DNA of 64,000 nucleotides from Sarcocystis neurona (Eukaryota > Apicomplexa > Conoidasida > Eucoccidiorida > Sarcocystidae): contig KL647298.1 of assembly GCA_000727475.1 (NCBI GenBank), positions 479,804 to 543,803 on the forward strand, written 5' to 3'. The translations under genes and the position numbers were made by a program. The notes under the pieces were generated by a model. That model saw only the letters and a list, made by a program, of their open reading frames with translations. It made no database searches and was not told the origin of the DNA. This document shows, in pieces, positions 60,801 to 62,368 of the stretch (positions within the stretch are counted from its first letter, which is position 1; every line of letters begins with the position of its first letter).

Positions 60801-62368
60801 CCTGCTTCGACACCACCAAGTGCAGCAGCAGCAGCAACAGCAGCAGCCACAGCGCGGGTGCGGCTGTTGGAGCGCGGACGCGAGAAAGCGGAGAGACGGA
60901 GACAGCACCAGCGACGGCGCAGCAGGAGCACAGCCAAGCAGACCCAGAGGACTATGACTCGTATGTTACAGGTGAAGCAGCAAGAAGAAAGGCGCCACTG
61001 GTTGCTGTAGGGGCTGCTGGCACGGCAGAGGGAGAAGCTGGGAGTGAAATTGAGGAAGAAGGCTTGCCGCTGATGTATGGACCTAACGAAGGAGTGGGAG
61101 CTCATGCACGCAGCAGAGGAAGTAGCAGCAGCAGAGGCAGCAAAGCAAGGGCCGACGAGGAAATGCAGGACTTTCTGCTGCTGCGCCTTCCAAATAGCAC
61201 CGATAGCAGCGGCTTCGACTACCCTCGGCAGCTGCGGAAGGGAAGCGAAGGCTGCAGCAGCGAGGGCAGCCGCACAAGACCCCCCTCTCTGCCTCCTGCT
61301 GCTGTCTCGTCTCGTGCTGCTGGGGAAGTATTCGCACCAGCCGCAGCACACTGTTCGCGCACACTTGGCGGAGCAGCAGCAGGAGCAGCAGAAGGACCTG
61401 CTGCAGCAGCACCCTCTCTTCAGCAGCAGCGCAGACTGCTGTCCACCAATAAGCCTCTGCTCAGCGGCACGTACTCGTCCCTTCTGACCGATGACGGAAG
61501 TGCTGCTGCTGCTGCTGCGGAAGTCTTCGGATGTACGGGCGACAGCAGTAGCAACGGAAAGCCCTCTATTGTTGACCTGCAGCAGCTGCACGCCCAAGAG
61601 GCACCGCAATATACGCAGCCGTGTCAGTTGCTGCAGCACCAGCAGACCGCATCTGCTGCGTTCAGCGAAGATACACTGGTACTCCCGCTGGCGCTTAGGA
61701 GTGGCACCAGCAGCGGCGGTAGCCAGCGGGGTCTTCCTGCACCAGGAACATCTGTTCAAGCAAGCCATCGTCGCGTCTCAGATGGTGAGGATCTGGAAGG
61801 CCACCAACAGCGAGCGGGTAGTAGGGGCAGAGTGCTGCAGCAGCTTTTGCCAGGGAAACAACAGCAAGTCGAGACGCCAGGTCCTCTCACTGCTGCCCCC
61901 TCCTCCTCTTCTTCATCCTCTTATCCCTGTTCCTCCGCATCTTTTCCTTCTTGTTTTGCTGCCTCTCTTCCTTCTGGCTCTGCATCTGCAGGGGCGTTCC
62001 CCTTTGGTGTTCGTCAGAGGGATGGGCCCACGGTTTTCCGTAGCACGCCAGCAGCAGGAGGAGCAGCGGAGGCAGCGAGGCCCCGCAGCAGCTGCAGCAG
62101 TCGGGCAGAGACAGCAGGCGACGAGAATTCTATGGTCAGCAACAGCAGCAACAGCATAGCGTTGCCCCACGAAAGCAGGTGGAGGGAGAGTTTCTCGTTT
62201 TCACGAACTACTAGCTTTCAGGCAGCTGCTGCTGCTTCCTGCCAGTCCGACTCTCCCGTTGCAGTGTCGTCTTCCAGCAGTGAGGCAGACACACGGCAGC
62301 CGCACGAAGAAGACGACGTAGACGAGGAGGAGGAAGAGCAGCAGCGGCCGCAGCGACAGACGCAATAG
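1..62368 (+). CDS. Giant spliced TSP1/ShK/LNR/CCP type I membrane adhesin (MIC15-like), 5' partial
   Basis: Model of one gene with 24 exons on the + strand, about 6,850 residues when spliced. I see 16 TSP1 domains, 11 six-cysteine ShK-like modules, four LNR/Notch repeats, several CCP/sushi-like domains, one transmembrane helix near 60662-60730 and a cytoplasmic tail of about 545 residues. Exons were joined because each intron removes a reading-frame break inside a cysteine module and restores its pattern; phase agrees at 22 of 23 junctions. Such proteins in apicomplexans sit in micronemes or at the apical tip and bind host or partner proteins. Toxoplasma MIC15, a TSP1-domain protein, works with CRMPa, CRMPb and TSP1 in rhoptry discharge. 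That this gene is its counterpart is inferred from architecture only. The first codon may lie upstream, since the frame is open at base 1. It could also be two genes split near 31330-33148, where the phase breaks. Confidence 0.7.
2404..3182 (+). other. Intron 1
   Basis: Donor GTAAGA; acceptor TTGTTCGTAG. The contents are AT-rich with short TATA and TACA runs. Nothing else was recognised. Removing it joins the CPKLK end of exon 1 to the EERRGC start of exon 2 and completes TSP1-1. Confidence 0.8.
3183..3330 (+). CDS. Exon 2: end of TSP1-1, most of TSP1-2
   Basis: Enters in phase 0 and leaves in phase 1 at GAAG|GTAAGC. It supplies the last two cysteines of TSP1-1 (RRGCNADVKC) and TSP1-2 from CIISEWGEWSDCSTTCGEG to DAE. 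The frame stays open to 3740 if the donor is ignored, but only splicing to 6292 gives the normal TSP1 ending. Confidence 0.88.
3331..6291 (+). other. Intron 2
   Basis: About 3 kb. From 3350 to 3800 it is rich in GCA/CAG. From 4080 to 4600 it is a TAC/CTA triplet tract. From 4680 to 5180 it is CAG-rich again, and from 5220 to 6000 it is CTG/CTT-rich. Thirteen consecutive C at 6264-6276 form the pyrimidine tract before the acceptor CCTCCAG. No gene is seen inside; long open frames on both strands follow the triplet composition. Confidence 0.8.
6292..6488 (+). CDS. Exon 3: end of TSP1-2, most of TSP1-3
   Basis: Enters with two bases (phase 1) and leaves in phase 0 at GAG|GTACGC. It finishes TSP1-2 with CPAIEQSRSCLNDSC and carries TSP1-3 (CAVSAWMPWSDCSAACGGG to CPSTTEEE). 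The fit of both cysteine patterns across both junctions is the main evidence. Confidence 0.88.
6489..8418 (+). other. Intron 3
   Basis: AT/CA microsatellite-rich intron with pyrimidine-rich TCTATC tracts at 6640-6860. It contains a diverged direct duplication: about 7243-7420 resembles about 7520-7690, both with a TTTGCTG core and a TATTTAGATA motif. Acceptor CCTGGTAG. No exon could be supported inside. Confidence 0.75.
7243..7690 (+). repeat. Diverged direct duplication in intron 3
   Basis: Two copies about 280 bases apart. Each runs from a GTACTCA-TATACACATATACAAA stretch through GCGCAGA(A/G)TTTGCTG to CAATATTTAGATA-type sequence and ends in AAATATA plus a CTTCACA tract. Divergence is clearly more than a few percent, so the copy is old or fast-decaying. 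Confidence 0.6.
8419..8599 (+). CDS. Exon 4: end of TSP1-3, TSP1-4
   Basis: Phase 0 in, phase 1 out at CTCTGCT|GTGAGT. It starts ACNTFSC, completing TSP1-3, then gives TSP1-4 (CVLGEWREWTGCSKPCGGG to CNEHLC). TSP1-4 has the WxxW motif but lacks the Ser/Thr usually O-fucosylated before the second cysteine. Confidence 0.88.
8600..10407 (+). other. Intron 4
   Basis: Donor GTGAGT. Contains TA/CA microsatellites (8790-8930, 10180-10260), a short tandem run of GCATGCAGCAGCAACTAAAGA-type units near 9230-9330, and a CT-rich stretch at 9390-9770. Acceptor GCGTCAG. No gene was seen. Confidence 0.75.
9229..9330 (+). repeat. Short tandem repeat, unit about 24 bases
   Basis: At least four near-identical consecutive units read GGCACGCAGCAGCAACTAAA or a close variant (ACGCAGCAGCRACTAAAGAGGC pattern). 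The array lies in intron 4. Confidence 0.8.
10408..10673 (+). CDS. Exon 5: TSP1-5 and first half of TSP1-6
   Basis: Phase 1 in (two bases), phase 0 out at ATCCTG|GTGAGC. TSP1-5 runs IDCEVSEWRAWSTC to SCFAAVC and is complete in this exon. TSP1-6 begins CLVSEWSDWSPC and has two extra residues before its next cysteine (CSATNSQCGFG). It continues in exon 6. Confidence 0.88.
10650..11210 (+). repeat. Decaying tandem array seeded from exon 5 donor region
   Basis: About six or seven degenerate units of roughly 70-100 bases. Recurrent pieces are AGAGAAAG, a CTGGTGACCAAAGAAT-like segment matching the real donor context CTGGTGAGCAAGGAACAG, and GTACAGGCAGCCTTCTCCTG. The first unit includes the last coding bases of exon 5 and its donor. 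Confidence 0.65.
10674..13504 (+). other. Intron 5
   Basis: The 5' part (10674-11230) is a decaying tandem array that includes copies of the donor region. The middle holds AT/CA microsatellites, with a further duplicated unit at about 11520-11590 and 11622-11680 (CTGCTCGGGAAARCAAAAGA) and tandem units at 11990-12380. The 3' part (13310-13500) is a GCTGTTGCT-type tract leading to acceptor GCTGCAG. Confidence 0.75.
13505..13645 (+). CDS. Exon 6: end of TSP1-6, start of TSP1-7
   Basis: Phase 0 in and out; donor CATCAG|GTAACG. It gives the second half of TSP1-6 (GGITDSCPELEVTEECFVPC) and the start of TSP1-7 (CVLGEWEEWGSCSDLCHQ). Both junctions keep the TSP1 cysteine order. Confidence 0.87.
13646..14442 (+). 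other. Intron 6
   Basis: Begins with about 330 bases of GCA/CAG-rich sequence directly after the donor, then a TA/CA microsatellite block (14030-14400). Acceptor GAGACAG. No gene was seen. Confidence 0.78.
14443..14563 (+). CDS. Exon 7: rest of TSP1-7
   Basis: Phase 0 in, phase 1 out at TGTG|GTACGG. It reads VGMIDPVTSRSRTVLLEA, then CPAPAELLQVKSC and ends FQC. This is a divergent TSP1 second half, but cysteine spacing and phases fit. The donor one base after the final cysteine codon is the same design as in exons 8, 9 and 10. Confidence 0.8.
14564..19211 (+). other. Intron 7
   Basis: About 4.6 kb, the longest intron modelled. Mostly TA/CA/TACA microsatellite sequence, with a roughly 1.3 kb block of TACA/CATA units at 17340-18680. 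The 3' end (18790-19205) is CTG-rich before acceptor GACGTGCAG. Long open frames here on both strands are products of the repeat (Tyr/Ile/His/Thr or Met/Tyr/Val/Cys runs). Confidence 0.75.
17340..18680 (+). repeat. TACA/CATA tetranucleotide microsatellite block
   Basis: Nearly continuous ACATACATATACATACATAC-type sequence with ACGC and ACAC variants. There are subregions of ordered 12-base units (ATACACGCATAC) at 17950-18030. It lies inside intron 7 and reads as ORFs on both strands only because the period-4 repeat lacks stops. Confidence 0.95.
19212..19376 (+). CDS. Exon 8: TSP1-8
   Basis: A phase 1-1 exon of 165 bases holding exactly one TSP1 domain (VDCEVGEWQPWGACSATCGG to CALEDC). Donor TGTG|GTAACG. 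It has WxxW and the CSATCGG fucosylation-type motif. Exon 10 has the same length, phases and layout, which points to duplication of a single-domain exon. Confidence 0.9.
19377..21683 (+). other. Intron 8 (contains assembly gap)
   Basis: Mostly GCTGCTGTTGCT-type triplet sequence from 19490 to 21680, interrupted by a run of N. Acceptor CGGCGTAG. The Ala/Leu/Cys open frames here are triplet artefacts. An exon hidden in the gap cannot be excluded, but flanking phases (1 and 1) already match. Confidence 0.75.
20769..21202. other. Assembly gap (N)
   Basis: 434 undetermined bases inside a GCTGCTGTT/GCTCTGCTGCTGCC repeat. The true length is likely unknown. Confidence 1.
21684..21893 (+). CDS. Exon 9: TSP1-9, divergent
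   Basis: Phase 1-1; donor TGTG|GTAAGA. It encodes a divergent TSP1 (CQYGDWSPYRECDAVCGPG, then CLETERYQPCEGAPC). The second tryptophan of WxxW is replaced by tyrosine, the fucosylation-type Ser/Thr is absent, and the loop before the fourth cysteine is longer than in its neighbours. The acceptor at 21682-21683 is the best phase-consistent one. Confidence 0.82.
21894..23954 (+). other. Intron 9
   Basis: Starts with a CA dinucleotide run just after the donor (21900-21925). It then has about 2 kb of CTG/GCT-rich, pyrimidine-biased sequence up to acceptor CTGCTGCAG. No credible exon inside; open frames there are Leu/Ala/Cys repeats. Confidence 0.75.
23955..24119 (+). CDS. Exon 10: TSP1-10
   Basis: A phase 1-1 exon of 165 bases with one full TSP1 (VDCQVTAWGAWSSCSATCGG to CGTYPC). 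Donor TGTC|GTAAGA. It matches exon 8 in length, phase and domain boundary. Confidence 0.9.
24120..25812 (+). other. Intron 10
   Basis: Mixed-composition 5' half with several GCATGC motifs (24130-24620), then CT/CTG-rich sequence (24700-25800). Acceptor GTTGCAG. No exon was supported inside. Confidence 0.75.
25813..27671 (+). CDS. Exon 11: TSP1-11 to TSP1-15 (first half), with long acidic insert in TSP1-13
   Basis: Phase 1 in, phase 0 out. Domains: TSP1-11 (25815-25990, SPWSEWSACSAACGEG), TSP1-12 (25993-26163, WTEWSACSETCG), TSP1-13 first half (26166-26236, GEWTDWTPCSISC), then about 360 residues rich in Glu, Asp, Arg, Gln and Ser (26237-27316), the TSP1-13 second half (27317-27413, GGTPCPDVMEVDTTCNAEVVC in pattern), TSP1-14 (27415-27585) and the start of TSP1-15 (27589-27671, CSATCGGGVRTRDRQ). 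The insert is in frame and stop-free, so it is probably translated, though an undetected intron is possible. The exon end with correct phase is CAG|GCAAGT, a GC-type donor. Confidence 0.85.
27672..29048 (+). other. Intron 11 (probable GC-AG intron)
   Basis: Begins GCAAGT instead of GTAAGT and ends GCTGTGCAG. A phase-0 GT alternative six bases downstream (AAGT|GTCTCG) is much weaker. Contents are TA-rich microsatellites (28030-28360, 28870-29000) and some CT-rich sequence. No gene was seen. Confidence 0.7.
29049..31322 (+). CDS. Exon 12: end of TSP1-15, TSP1-16, ShK-2, LNR-2, CCP-like and NG-Y/W segments
   Basis: Phase 0 in. It gives the end of TSP1-15 (CPPLREYDACGMASC), TSP1-16 (29134-29300, SPWTDWSACTASCGGG), an acidic linker, ShK-2 (29409-29587, DACPATCDVC), LNR-2 (29593-29687, RHCDEECNVAACQHDLGDC), a CCP-like region split by an acidic insert (TATFTCN near 29780, VVCVGR near 30155, ACVTDVC near 30450), and a segment with NGIYFRGD, GGYPRFV, YVLWLHAP and TFYWRI (30855-31060). 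The 3' end is uncertain. The best late donors are GGAGTC|GTAAGG (31239) and CCAAAC|GTAAAG (31322), both phase 0; without splicing a TAG follows at 31329. The next exon expects phase 1. Confidence 0.8.
31930..32860 (+). repeat. GCTGCTGTTGCTGCC triplet minisatellite around the gap
   Basis: Regular 15-18 base units of TGCTGCCGCTGCTGTTGC on both sides of the N run. Copies differ mainly as GTT/GTG/CTC. It lies at the 3' side of intron 12. Confidence 0.9.
32042..32689. other. Assembly gap (N)
   Basis: 648 undetermined bases inside a GCTGCCGCTGCTGTTGCT-type repeat. Single N also occur at 32001 and 32016. Confidence 1.
33149..33982 (+). CDS. Exon 13: ShK-3, LNR-3, ShK-4
   Basis: Phase 1 in from TCTTTCAG, phase 1 out at GCAG|GTCCGC (a weak donor). 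An acidic/Ala linker leads to ShK-3 (33268-33441, ending ACPASCGLC), LNR-3 (33442-33539, NTYCDAACNNAACDFDRGDC) and ShK-4 (33661-33978). ShK-4 has Ala/Gly/Glu-rich inserts between its cysteines but keeps the CPSKCNAC ending. LNR-3 is close to LNR-1, both with CAPGC and WFL. Confidence 0.78.
33983..35917 (+). other. Intron 13
   Basis: TA microsatellites alternate with degenerate tandem units of about 120-150 bases (34420-35090) sharing GAGAAG-GCTG, GATGCAGGG and GTGACTC pieces. There is CTG-rich sequence before acceptor GCGACTCAG. No gene was seen. Confidence 0.75.
35918..36205 (+). CDS. Exon 14: ShK-5
   Basis: Phase 1-1; donor AACG|GTAAGT. It has an Arg/Glu/Gly-rich lead, then one ShK-like module opening CEDDPAVQAMGYTC and closing VKDACPKTCNAC. 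The module ends one base before the donor, the same layout as exons 13, 15 and 18. Confidence 0.88.
36206..37848 (+). other. Intron 14
   Basis: GCT/CTG-rich for most of its length, including ACTGCTGCTGCTGTTA-type units (37240-37800). A short TA segment lies near 36775. Acceptor CTGCCGCAG. No gene was seen; the Ala-rich frames are triplet artefacts. Confidence 0.78.
37849..38145 (+). CDS. Exon 15: ShK-6
   Basis: Phase 1-1. It has a Pro/Ala/Gly-rich lead, then ShK-6 (CEDAAMVEQMGYTC to VKDACPKTCRAC). The phase-correct end is AATG|GCAAGT, a GC-type donor with otherwise perfect consensus. The nearest GT alternative, four bases on, would change phase. Diverged copies of this exon end lie downstream in the intron. 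Confidence 0.8.
38114..38710 (+). repeat. Three decaying copies of the exon 15 end plus donor
   Basis: Copy 1 is the real exon end at 38114. Copy 2 starts at 38521 and has lost about 11 bases after GCCTGCC but keeps CATGCAATGGCAAGTG. Copy 3 starts at 38643 and keeps the full length, including the downstream CAACACATG and CAGGGAAGAA seen after copy 1. Only copy 1 follows a complete ShK module. Confidence 0.8.
38146..39005 (+). other. Intron 15 (probable GC-AG intron)
   Basis: Starts GCAAGT. TA/TG microsatellites flank two degenerate exon-end copies. The acceptor lies in a tandem CCAGCAGCAGCAG array (39005, 39008, 39011 or 39014), all in the same phase. Confidence 0.68.
39006..39068 (+). CDS. 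Exon 16: 63-base microexon, start of ShK-7
   Basis: Phase 1-1 with a strong donor ACGG|GTGAGT. It encodes AAAGTNCLGDCCDVPLLEQE, then T and the first base of Gly. Spliced to exon 40392 it gives CCDVPLLEQETGYSC, which is the missing first part of an ShK module (compare CEDAAMVEQMGYTC). Without it, exon 17 starts in the middle of a module. The start may shift by 3, 6 or 9 bases at the CAG-repeat acceptor. Confidence 0.75.
39069..40391 (+). other. Intron 16
   Basis: CTG-rich to about 39520, then a minisatellite at 39700-39925 and TA microsatellites. Acceptor TCGCACGCAG. No gene was seen. Confidence 0.75.
39700..39925 (+). repeat. Minisatellite with TGTATCAGGGTCCTTGGTC core
   Basis: About five units of 45-70 bases, each with a (C)AGG(A/G)(C/T)CC-TGCTCTA-like core followed by TATA/CA sequence. 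The lengths differ through the dinucleotide part. The array lies in intron 16. Confidence 0.75.
40392..42175 (+). CDS. Exon 17: ShK-7 to ShK-10, VDCGG motif, CCP-like domain
   Basis: Phase 1 in, phase 0 out at GCGGCC|GTAAGC. It completes ShK-7 (to about 40537, FDACPFTCGLC) and adds ShK-8 (40567-40884, CRYTCGNC) with a long Ala/Gly insert. ShK-9 (40948-41262, CMDNPLLVELGYGC to CRLSCGVC) is followed by a Ser/Gly-rich linker and ShK-10 (41680-41856, CRNNPLVEAHGFSC to CLLECGGC). Next is a YDGFQNGDEEGVDCGGPC motif (41872-41930) and a CCP-like domain (41943-42122, LGPAYLIEG ... RCAEDF ... VTCMDGVFS ... LRC). The CCP-like part resembles those in exon 24. The first residues depend on exon 16. Confidence 0.86.
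42176..44054 (+). other. Intron 17
   Basis: The 5' part (42340-43060) is CAG/GCA-rich and the 3' part (43120-44040) is CTG/GCT-rich, a mirror-like arrangement. Acceptor TTTCCCTGCAG. The open frames in both parts are triplet artefacts. Confidence 0.78.
44055..44373 (+). CDS. Exon 18: helical lead plus ShK-11
   Basis: Phase 0 in, phase 1 out at TGTG|GTACGT. It starts DLGPEAVPALYFALVHALRI, then comes a charged linker and ShK-11 (CLDDPRVEQMGYSC to VKDACAATCGVC). As in exons 13-15 the donor sits one base after the last cysteine codon. Confidence 0.87.
44374..46955 (+). other. Intron 18
   Basis: TA/CA microsatellites, a tandem minisatellite at 44478-44760 and pyrimidine-rich CTCTCT/CTATAT sequence (45740-46900). 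The acceptor used in the model is TTTTCCCAG at 46955; GCCCCTTTAG at 46909 is an alternative that does not keep phase. No gene was seen. Confidence 0.65.
44478..44760 (+). repeat. Minisatellite, unit GTAGGTGATATTAGTAGTTG plus TTCTTCACTCGT and TA run
   Basis: About five units of 55-70 bases. Each has (T)GTRGGTGAT, an AGTAGTTGTTCTTCA core and a variable TA dinucleotide run. The array begins 105 bases after the exon 18 donor. Confidence 0.85.
46956..46999 (+). CDS. Exon 19: 44-base microexon (tentative)
   Basis: Phase 1 in from TTTTCCCAG, phase 0 out at CGCAAG|GTAATT. It encodes TPANLLYVDVCLRK. The frame remains open downstream past 47519, so this may instead be the start of one long exon. It was chosen because phase fits exon 18 and because the Ala-rich sequence that follows looks like the CTG-type sequence that precedes acceptors elsewhere. 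Confidence 0.45.
47000..47518 (+). other. Intron 19 (tentative) or Ala-rich coding sequence
   Basis: Begins GTAATT and is dominated by GCTGCTGCT/CTGCTGCTG. The reading frame shared by exons 19 and 20 has no stop here, so translation as an Ala-rich linker is equally possible on sequence alone. Confidence 0.45.
47519..48376 (+). CDS. Exon 20: unrecognised conserved-looking module
   Basis: Phase 0 in (GGACTGCAG), phase 0 out at ATGCAA|GTCAGT. Start and end are both tentative. The frame is clearly protein-like: LLLDYAVVWTHANEPFVS, FLAALHQQLLERGVLL, a Ser/Ala linker, FLVSLDSPVPVRLSHAFW, EFSLLQQPLLAP, an acidic linker, then RVIISPHAEVQYSLA and LLNSVVGACIS ... SCCSFHAEMQ. I do not recognise the family. 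Strand-then-helix alternation suggests one or two small alpha/beta modules of SEA-like type, by inference only. Confidence 0.55.
48377..48940 (+). other. Intron 20
   Basis: TA-rich with a duplicated unit: ATATTTATTGGCAATACGTGG near 48565 resembles CATTTATTTATTGCCAATAC near 48480. Acceptor GCTGCGCCTGCAG. An open frame at 48801-49028 is protein-like in composition but has no plausible acceptor. Confidence 0.6.
48941..50468 (+). CDS. Exon 21: unrecognised modules, may contain a further intron
   Basis: Phase 0 in, phase 1 out at GGAG|GTGAGT. It starts RLLEGPCGVQLYGQRLTSTA, then FCS, VIEAWCAQQPLP, a long Ala/Ser/Thr linker, ALASYARRLSGYGERVDP, another linker, TYCFADIEGTLEGLGIHVLA, ELDIIC and LDAVTQLQVGWRLLHAQPDL, and ends in a Ser/Ala-rich tract. 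The cysteine spacing matches nothing I can name. Around 49689-49888 a second frame is also protein-like and is flanked by good splice signals, so the internal structure is uncertain. The donor AGCAG|GTAGGA at 50255 is an alternative end in the same phase. Confidence 0.55.
50469..51162 (+). other. Intron 21
   Basis: The first third is CAG/GCA-rich (50480-50720) and the last 150 bases are CTG/TGTTTTGCTG-rich. Acceptor CTGTTTTCCAG at 51162, with GCTGCGTGCAG at 51183 as a same-phase alternative. No gene was seen. Confidence 0.65.
51163..52694 (+). CDS. Exon 22: Ser/Gln-rich linker, cysteine-paired helical module, start of LNR-4
   Basis: Phase 1 in, phase 0 out at ATCCAG|GTAAGA. The first about 370 residues are Gln/Ser/Asn-rich, with one likely amphipathic helix (HLETHVAAGARALQHLQRKL). 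From about 52270 a compact cysteine module follows: LGETLEEALDLLCMQVEGDY, C, then LLVQPCASRCFVPITGLLGG, YGRFYCTQNEQGKVCGETLF. It ends PLCQCPRSFIQ, the first cysteines of an LNR completed by exon 23. I do not recognise the helical module. The start may be 51184. Confidence 0.75.
52695..55770 (+). other. Intron 22
   Basis: Donor GTAAGA, then purine- and CAG-rich sequence (52705-54260), a TA-rich middle (54560-54960) and CTG-rich sequence (54990-55760). Acceptor CTGGCACCAG. It splits LNR-4. The open frames are triplet artefacts. Confidence 0.78.
55771..56517 (+). CDS. Exon 23: rest of LNR-4, second cysteine-paired helical module, alpha/beta segment
   Basis: Phase 0 in and out; donor AACGAG|GTACGT. 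DGECDRSCFNEACGWDGEDC completes LNR-4. Next is a helical cysteine region (VLEVLLSLVEPSCNFYSASF, TCTPRCRMQYQRLLL, SCCLNAGFEVLAAVW), a Ser/Ala linker, FLEQSCGMPFDRTC and a segment with strand-like runs (LVTLLAHTVAQRLRLV, VPRVVLRPAAAGVEAEVFVD, RSFLFLKNE). The exon 22 and 23 cysteine regions look like two related copies around the LNR. An alpha/beta domain after LNRs recalls the Notch regulatory region (SEA-like), by inference only. Confidence 0.8.
56518..58216 (+). other. Intron 23
   Basis: CAG/GCA-rich from the donor to about 57380, mixed sequence and a short TA run (57670-57690), and CTG-rich over the last 120 bases. Acceptor GTGGCGCGTCAG. No gene was seen. Confidence 0.78.
58217..62368 (+). 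CDS. Exon 24: CCP repeats, transmembrane helix, acidic tail, stop
   Basis: Phase 0 in; stop TAG at 62366-62368. It starts ETLRKLEAAVSRRLHTLDLD (helix), then a long Gln/Ser/Ala-rich region. CCP-like domains follow at about 59505-59680 (RCAGAG ... VVCDNGTW ... TCMRSC), 60139-60316 (LLYCAAGY ... MRCSNGVWTGRRLRC) and 60319-60575 (LGPAYVVQG ... VSCSKGYYPQ ... AVCHDGAW ... FAC). A single transmembrane helix (60662-60730, TGLIVFTLLVLVAAAAVAAA) is followed by a basic stop-transfer patch (FKRKAR). The tail of about 545 residues is low-complexity, has DPEDYDSYV near 60940 and ends in a run of Asp/Glu (62300-62340). I see no classic IAGG rhomboid site. Short introns inside the linkers cannot be excluded. 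Confidence 0.85.
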   Translation, partial: ETLRKLEAAVSRRLHTLDLDAFLLQQEPLRQQQQQHEALRFPQQQHSPQEQYYREQQDADALQREQGQDGSKTSSGGSVGYFLQAKIDVSQITTRSILSPAVDQSAAAASPSAGIGSALSSAASSSSLLQLPYAGTLGLDDMLLDLPAEGCSAEELHQTLHPAYSLLLPPHRLPLPHHPAAAATASSRRYPAAVAASLGEARPAVAAAAPTQRTFDEGAAGDHTFLPTAKVGSLLRPQQPLPLQRISAPTQSSSDYEAAVRRKGRAQTAVLTEADHMLSKHRSNTSTETGTRPSSPVDSSQSDARRKNTSSESVEDSPVTRRNLGTGIYSSSSGNGDAAGEDLRTRAKSHILSLPLQQHASAVASSFPLPAKPTSAVAPAVASRSAIPAAAGALRRRTLLSRSLRRLSAGSAAAAAGAFVSHMGRGSSSFQQRVYEHGEAEPVRCAGAGAAGSSTAEGYQRFAGPAEDKVVCDNGTWVLQQHLTCMRSCPSLALSLAAAAAEASASPEAAAAASRDPHATAANGSDGPSGGGPAAGRPAAGQKRELKLGDAAASSTEKAASAWYLLQTSSSTSLSSLFFSMGQNNSSSSSRATPAGSPRRGPAGAAPASVSPASASFAASSSSSSGPSSSSGDGSQDVVLLPTDGYRVVGENGQQHFPHSSELLLYCAAGYAAAAADASPTRMRCSNGVWTGRRLRCLQLCLPFPDLGPAYVVQGGGGGSSAAKPTAPGAAATAAPDEDGERSRREEGDWRVVSCSKGYYPQRRSYTAVCHDGAWMYSQQPAPFACTKASPPDMQEGATGFQKILLQMFSSEGLTGLIVFTLLVLVAAAAVAAAWHFYFKRKARENFVKREEAVQALQEASTCFDTTKCSSSSNSSSHSAGAAVGARTRESGETETAPATAQQEHSQADPEDYDSYVTGEAARRKAPLVAVGAAGTAEGEAGSEIEEEGLPLMYGPNEGVGAHARSRGSSSSRGSKARADEEMQDFLLLRLPNSTDSSGFDYPRQLRKGSEGCSSEGSRTRPPSLPPAAVSSRAAGEVFAPAAAHCSRTLGGAAAGAAEGPAAAAPSLQQQRRLLSTNKPLLSGTYSSLLTDDGSAAAAAAEVFGCTGDSSSNGKPSIVDLQQLHAQEAPQYTQPCQLLQHQQTASAAFSEDTLVLPLALRSGTSSGGSQRGLPAPGTSVQASHRRVSDGEDLEGHQQRAGSRGRVLQQLLPGKQQQVETPGPLTAAPSSSSSSSYPCSSASFPSCFAASLPSGSASAGAFPFGVRQRDGPTVFRSTPAAGGAAEAARPRSSCSSRAETAGDENSMVSNSSNSIALPHESRWRESFSFSRTTSFQAAAAASCQSDSPVAVSSSSSEADTRQPHEEDDVDEEEEEQQRPQRQTQ
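60662..60730 (+). other. Transmembrane segment of the adhesin
   Basis: About 23 hydrophobic residues (GLIVFTLLVLV, then Ala/Val, ending WHFYF) bordered outside by SSEG and inside by KRKAR. This is a type I orientation if the recessed N-terminal hydrophobic stretch is a cleaved signal. Confidence 0.85.
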
